From positions 1 to 16,088 of the forward strand of contig JAIRLQ010000269.1 of NCBI GenBank assembly GCA_031259345.1: a stretch of DNA of 16,088 nt, in the 5' to 3' direction. Made by a program: the position numbers and the translations under genes. Numbering within the stretch: the stretch's first letter is position 1; each line of letters opens with the position of its first letter. A model generated the notes under the pieces. It worked only from the letters and a program-made list of their open reading frames with translations, was not told where the DNA came from and did no database searches. Shown here piece by piece: positions 12,588 through 16,088 of the stretch. Origin of the DNA: Treponema sp. Its GTDB lineage: Bacteria > Spirochaetota > Spirochaetia > Treponematales > Breznakiellaceae.

Positions 12588-15026
12588 GGCGTTCTCGCCG
12601 CCGTTACCGCCGTTTGAGGATTTTGATTTAAGAAAATCCCCCAAAGTATAAGAATCTCCGGATTCTTCACCGGACATGTAACGGGAAATCTCTTCCTGCT
12701 GCATTTTTCGCTGGTAATCCTTGATGGAGAAGGCGACTTTTTGTTTGTCCGGCTGAATTTCCAGCACAACCGCCTTGATTTTATCCCCAACCTTGTACTT
12801 TTTAAGGGCGTCTTCCGGCGTTTCCTCTCGGTTATCCGGAAGGTTGGTTTTATGGATTAACCCTTCGATACCGCCGGGAACCCGTACAAAAACACCAAAA
12901 TCTGTTACCGAAGAAATCTCGCCTTCTACCTGGCTGCCCGGCCTGTATACCCTGGCAAAGTTCTGCCAGGGATCTTCCGAAAGCTGTTTAATGCCAAGGC
13001 GTATGCTCCTGGTATCACGGTCAATTGAGATAACCATTATTTCAATCTCTTGGCCTATCTGAATTTCACTGCCCGGATGCTTAATCCTTTTGGTCCAGGA
13101 AATATCATCCCCGTGGAGGAAGCCGTCTATACCTTCTTCCAGCTCGATAAACGCGCCGGCATTGGTCAGCTTGACAACTTTCCTTGTAAGGCGTGTTCCA
13201 ACGGGATATTTCTCGTCTATTTCGTTCCAGGGATTGGCAGTAACCTGCTTAAGGCCCAGTGAAACTTTGCCTTCCCGAAGATCGTAGCCCAGCACCATAC
13301 ATTCTACTTCGTCGCCGATATTGACTATTTCATTGGGCTTTTGAATCTTTTTGACCCAGGAAAATTCCGAAATATGGGCCAGCCCTTCGATACCTTCTTC
13401 CAGTTCGATGAAAGCGCCAAAATCGGTAAGCTTGGTTACCTTGCCTTTTACTATGTCGTTAACATGGTATTTGTCTTCAAAGTGCACCCAAGGATCATCT
13501 GAAAAATGTTTAAGCGAAAGGTTGATGCGCTTTTCGACAGGATCTATACGGATCACCTTAAGGCGAATTTCCTGGCCCTTGCGGACAAAATCTTTTGGCC
13601 GGGTAACATGGCCCCAGCTCATGTCGTTTATATGAAGCAAGCCGTCAAAACCGCCCAAATCGATAAAGGCCCCAAAGGAAGTAAAGCTTTTTACAACCCC
13701 GTCAATATCCGAACCGATCTGGGTATTGGCAAAAAAGTCATTCCGTTTCCGCTCGATTTCTTCTTCGAGGAATTTACGGCGGTTTACAACGATATTGACC
13801 TTGTTGTCCGCGTAAAGCCGCTCAATATAAAACTTGGCCTTAAGCCCCAAAAGCGCTTCGGGTTTTTCGACCTTTTGGGCGTCGGACTGGCTGATAGGCA
13901 GAAAGGCATGCACACCGGCGCCCAGATTGACATCGAAACCGCCTTTAACCGTCTTTTCTATTACGCCCCCGATAACCGAGTGATCTTTAAAAGCCTGATG
14001 CAGATTTTTCCAGAAAATCTTGCTGTCGGCTTTTTGCTTGGAGACCACTACCTCGCCGCGTTTGTTCTCTTTTTTTTCGAGAATAACCTGAACTTTGTCC
14101 CCAACCTGGGGAGTTTCGTCAAATTCTTCGATAGGTATTTTACCTTCCGATTTGTAACGAATGTCGATGAATACCTGATCCGGAGTAACCTGGATCACGG
14201 TCCCCTCAAACAACTGCCCTTCTTCGAGCTGCTCGAGATTTTTGAGATACTCTTCCTGTAGTTGAGTCTGGATGCTTTCTGTGGAAGAAAATGATTTTTC
14301 TTCCTGGTCATCCTTCTTATCAGTGTCTTCGAACGTAGTGCTCGTATCCACATCCTTCTGCGTCATGCTAATTCCTTCCATCTGAATATTCTCTATTAAT
14401 CTGTCATAAACTTCGTTTATGGTCAAGTCCGAAGTATCGATATACCTTGCTCCGGGAGCGATTTTAAGGCTTCCCTCAATTTTATTTTTGTCAATCTCGT
14501 CCCGGGCAAGAATGGCCGTCTTTATTTCTTCCAGACTTAAGCCCGATACCCCCTCCCCGTACCGGCGTTTGGCCCTGGCATCCGCCGAAGCGTCAAGGTA
14601 GAAGCGATGTTCCGCGTTGGGGAACACTACGGTGGTCATGTCCCGGCCTTCTACCACGGCGTTACAGCCCGAGGCAAGCTTTCTTACAAGATCGTTAACC
14701 ACATGCCTTATGGGAACTATAGCCGAAAGAGGCGCCGAAAAACTGTCGATTGTATCGGTATGAAGCCTGTCCGTCACATCTTTGCCATCCAAAAAGACCG
14801 AAGCGCCCCTGTACTCGATACGGGCATTTTTGGCGTATTCCAGGGCTTTTTCCTCATCTTCAAAGGATATCCCCCTTTCAAGACAGCCAAGGCTTATGGC
14901 CCGGTAGAGGTTCCCCGAATTGATATAGGTAAAGGGCTTCCCGTTTACCGGTTTAAGCCCCCCGGCAAGAAGACGCGCAATGGTGCTTTTCCCTGAGCCC
15001 GCAGGCCCGTCTATCGCTATTACCAA
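12579..15026 (-). CDS. cmk-rpsA: CMP kinase-ribosomal protein S1 fusion
   Basis: The fusion has 815 residues. Residues 1-215 are cytidylate kinase, which phosphorylates CMP/dCMP: P-loop GPAGSGKST (7-15), EGRDMTTVVFP (126-136) and the lid-side RDEID (175-179). Residues 221-815 form S1, with an acidic linker (about 225-265) and six S1 RNA-binding domains at about 269-332, 348-417, 437-506, 522-593, 608-681 and 695-770, then a Gly/Asn-rich tail. S1 brings mRNA to the 30S subunit. TTG 15026 was chosen over TTG 15053 because GGGGAG (15038-15033) lies 6 nt upstream, the Cmk N-terminus becomes the usual MVIAIDGPAGSGKST, and the start follows the rluB stop by 1 nt. I recall similar Cmk-S1 fusions in other treponemes. 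A strong internal start at 14366 could also yield S1 alone. Confidence 0.96.
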   Translation of the reverse strand: MVIAIDGPAGSGKSTIARLLAGGLKPVNGKPFTYINSGNLYRAISLGCLERGISFEDEEKALEYAKNARIEYRGASVFLDGKDVTDRLHTDTIDSFSAPLSAIVPIRHVVNDLVRKLASGCNAVVEGRDMTTVVFPNAEHRFYLDASADARAKRRYGEGVSGLSLEEIKTAILARDEIDKNKIEGSLKIAPGARYIDTSDLTINEVYDRLIENIQMEGISMTQKDVDTSTTFEDTDKKDDQEEKSFSSTESIQTQLQEEYLKNLEQLEEGQLFEGTVIQVTPDQVFIDIRYKSEGKIPIEEFDETPQVGDKVQVILEKKENKRGEVVVSKQKADSKIFWKNLHQAFKDHSVIGGVIEKTVKGGFDVNLGAGVHAFLPISQSDAQKVEKPEALLGLKAKFYIERLYADNKVNIVVNRRKFLEEEIERKRNDFFANTQIGSDIDGVVKSFTSFGAFIDLGGFDGLLHINDMSWGHVTRPKDFVRKGQEIRLKVIRIDPVEKRINLSLKHFSDDPWVHFEDKYHVNDIVKGKVTKLTDFGAFIELEEGIEGLAHISEFSWVKKIQKPNEIVNIGDEVECMVLGYDLREGKVSLGLKQVTANPWNEIDEKYPVGTRLTRKVVKLTNAGAFIELEEGIDGFLHGDDISWTKRIKHPGSEIQIGQEIEIMVISIDRDTRSIRLGIKQLSEDPWQNFARVYRPGSQVEGEISSVTDFGVFVRVPGGIEGLIHKTNLPDNREETPEDALKKYKVGDKIKAVVLEIQPDKQKVAFSIKDYQRKMQQEEISRYMSGEESGDSYTLGDFLKSKSSNGGNGGENAGE
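14364..14379 (-). promoter_or_regulatory. internal ribosome binding site and ATG for S1
   Basis: On the minus strand, GGAAGGA (14379-14373), a 6-nt spacer and ATG (14366-14364) lie in frame exactly at the junction between the kinase and the S1 part. The resulting protein would start MTQKDVDTS and have 595 residues, close to free-standing S1 of other bacteria (557 in E. coli). The site may be functional or a relic of two formerly separate genes. Confidence 0.5.
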
Positions 15027-15027
15027 A

Positions 15028-15771
15028 CTATGCTCCCCGAAACAATTCGTCAATTTCCGCTCCGGTAAGGGGTCTTGAGCCGCCCTCGGCTAAATCGCCT
15101 ATTTTGACCGGACCTATACGGATCCGTTGAAGTTTAGACGGATGAAGATGAAAATGTGAAAAAACCCGGCGGATCTCACGGTTTTTGCCTTCGAGCAAAA
15201 TTACCCTGGCAGAAGAACGGCCTGTTTTTTCTATTTTATGGGCCCTGTATAAAATGCCGTCAATAACCACACCCCTGCCAAATTCTTCTATTGCGCGTTC
15301 AGGAATTGGTACGCTTGATTCTACCAGGTATTCCTTTTCGATTCCGGAACTGGGGTGCCCTACCCTAGCGGCAAATCTACCATCGTTGGTAAACAGCACA
15401 AGCCCGGAAGAAAGATAATCCAGGCGGCCTACATTGTAAAGCCTTTCCTTTACAGCCGGAAGAAGATCCAGCGCCAGGGGCCGCCCCTGGGGATCGGCTG
15501 AAGCGCAGATGTATTCCGGCGGCTTATTCAGAACCAGGTAAAGAAAACGGGTTTCCGTTTCTACCGGCCTGCCGTCTACCATCACTGTATCTTTGGGCAA
15601 AACTTTAAAGCCCATTTCGCTTATTGTAACGCCGTTTACGCTCACCCTCCCCCGTGCTATCAAGTCTTCGGCTGCCCGCCGGGACGCAACGCCTGCGTGC
15701 GCCAAAAAAACCTGCAACCGTACAGGAATGGAGGATGAGGAAAAGTTTTCTTTTAATGTTTCATTACCCAT
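15028..15771 (-). CDS. rluB: RluB/RsuA-family rRNA pseudouridine synthase
   Basis: The enzyme isomerises a specific uridine in rRNA to pseudouridine. In this family RluB targets 23S rRNA and RsuA 16S rRNA; the neighbourhood after scpB is typical of RluB, so I favour that. The protein has 247 residues: an S4 RNA-binding domain at about 17-66 (LQVFLAHAGVASRRAAEDLI) and the catalytic domain at about 75-235, with NKPPEYICASADPQGRP (82-98) and motif GRLDYLSSGL (115-124) containing catalytic Asp118. A late KNREIRRVF segment is also typical. ATG 15771 has AAGGG about 11 nt upstream and AGGA directly adjacent, so initiation context is modest. scpB ends 21 nt upstream. Confidence 0.93.
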   Translation of the reverse strand: MGNETLKENFSSSSIPVRLQVFLAHAGVASRRAAEDLIARGRVSVNGVTISEMGFKVLPKDTVMVDGRPVETETRFLYLVLNKPPEYICASADPQGRPLALDLLPAVKERLYNVGRLDYLSSGLVLFTNDGRFAARVGHPSSGIEKEYLVESSVPIPERAIEEFGRGVVIDGILYRAHKIEKTGRSSARVILLEGKNREIRRVFSHFHLHPSKLQRIRIGPVKIGDLAEGGSRPLTGAEIDELFRGA

Positions 15772-15792
15772 TCCTAATTTTTCCCTTTTATT

Positions 15793-16088
15793 TTATTCAG
15801 CGTCGAGTTCAAAGCGATCCGACTCACTTTCGTCCAGTTTTGGAAGTTCAGCAATGCTATTCAGCCTGAAAAGCCTGAGGAATTCTTTGGTAGTGCTGAA
15901 TAAAACCGGTTTGCCCGGGACATCCTTTTTGCCATCTTCATGGATGAGGTTGCGTTCAATCAGCAGGCGAATCATGTTGTCAGCCTGTACGCCCCGGATA
16001 CCTTCAACTTCGGCCCTGGTTATAGGCTGGCGGTAGGCGATAATAGATAATGTTTCCATGGCTGCCCGGGAAAGCCTGGCTTCGTTTT
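15793..16088 (-). CDS. scpB: segregation and condensation protein ScpB (3' part)
   Basis: Only the C-terminal 97 residues lie in the window; the reading frame runs off the right edge. ScpB dimers join ScpA and SMC in the bacterial condensin complex that compacts and segregates chromosomes. The visible sequence includes the family signature ARLSRAAMETLSIIAYRQPI, followed by TRAEVEGIRGV, a winged-helix segment with RLLIERNLIHEDG, and FSTTKEFLRLFRLNSIAELP near the end. ATG 16059 lies inside this conserved region and is not the true start. ScpB is usually about 180-200 residues, so about half is missing. It is the first visible gene of the minus-strand operon; scpA is probably just outside. Confidence 0.94.
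   Translation of the reverse strand, partial: NEARLSRAAMETLSIIAYRQPITRAEVEGIRGVQADNMIRLLIERNLIHEDGKKDVPGKPVLFSTTKEFLRLFRLNSIAELPKLDESESDRFELDAE

Noticed and set aside
13125..13420. Near-identical stretches encoding ELEEGIEG and ELEEGIDG
   Set aside because: They are homologous positions of adjacent S1 domains, so protein-level domain duplication explains them.
13506..14261. 251-codon open frame on the plus strand opposite cmk-rpsA
   Set aside because: It is antisense to the S1 domains, has no recognisable domain, and the minus-strand reading is unambiguous S1. A codon-usage shadow.
1..16088. Mobile elements, CRISPR arrays, tRNA genes, phage genes
   Set aside because: I looked for transposase or integrase motifs, regularly spaced repeats and tRNA-like sequences and saw none. 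All of the larger space is filled by recognisable chromosomal genes.

Overview
The window reads as ordinary chromosomal DNA of a spirochaete, most likely Treponema. The case rests on the gene set and its order: a membrane TPR protein leading mreB-mreC-mreD-mrdA-rodA, a CMP kinase fused to ribosomal protein S1 (a fusion I associate with treponemes), and a GAF-type sigma-54 activator beside it. By eye the G+C content is close to 50%, nearer to gut treponemes than to the A+T-rich oral ones. The species call is inference. I see no mobile element, CRISPR array, tRNA or sign of recent transfer.

Plus strand, 1-9426. The window opens inside the RNase P RNA gene (rnpB, 5' end missing). A putative promoter follows, then a tightly packed operon: TPR membrane protein, mreB, mreC, mreD, mrdA (PBP2), rodA and a fused radical SAM/DUF2344 protein. 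Gaps are 0-9 nt or the genes overlap, which indicates co-transcription and translational coupling. MreB, MreC, MreD, PBP2 and RodA form the elongasome that builds side-wall peptidoglycan. The TPR protein and the radical SAM protein travel with it but have no established role in it. The radical SAM gene appears to start at a rare ATT codon behind a perfect Shine-Dalgarno sequence.

Convergent gap, 9427-9536. This is A+T-rich at the radical SAM end and holds two inverted repeats without a clear intrinsic terminator.

Minus strand, 16088 down to 9537. A second compact operon runs scpB (3' part only), rluB-type pseudouridine synthase, cmk-rpsA fusion, GAF/AAA+/Fis sigma-54 activator, membrane-anchored TPR protein and lipoprotein. 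It combines chromosome segregation, rRNA modification, nucleotide metabolism and translation with a regulator and two envelope proteins. Several genes start at TTG or CTG within a few bases of the previous stop.

I found no wholly new system. The points most worth checking are a strong internal ribosome binding site that could release free S1 from the Cmk-S1 fusion, a hairpin masking the start of the sigma-54 activator, that activator's GAFTNA loop, the ATT start, two extra membrane helices in RodA, and the uncharacterised radical SAM fusion in the cell-wall operon.
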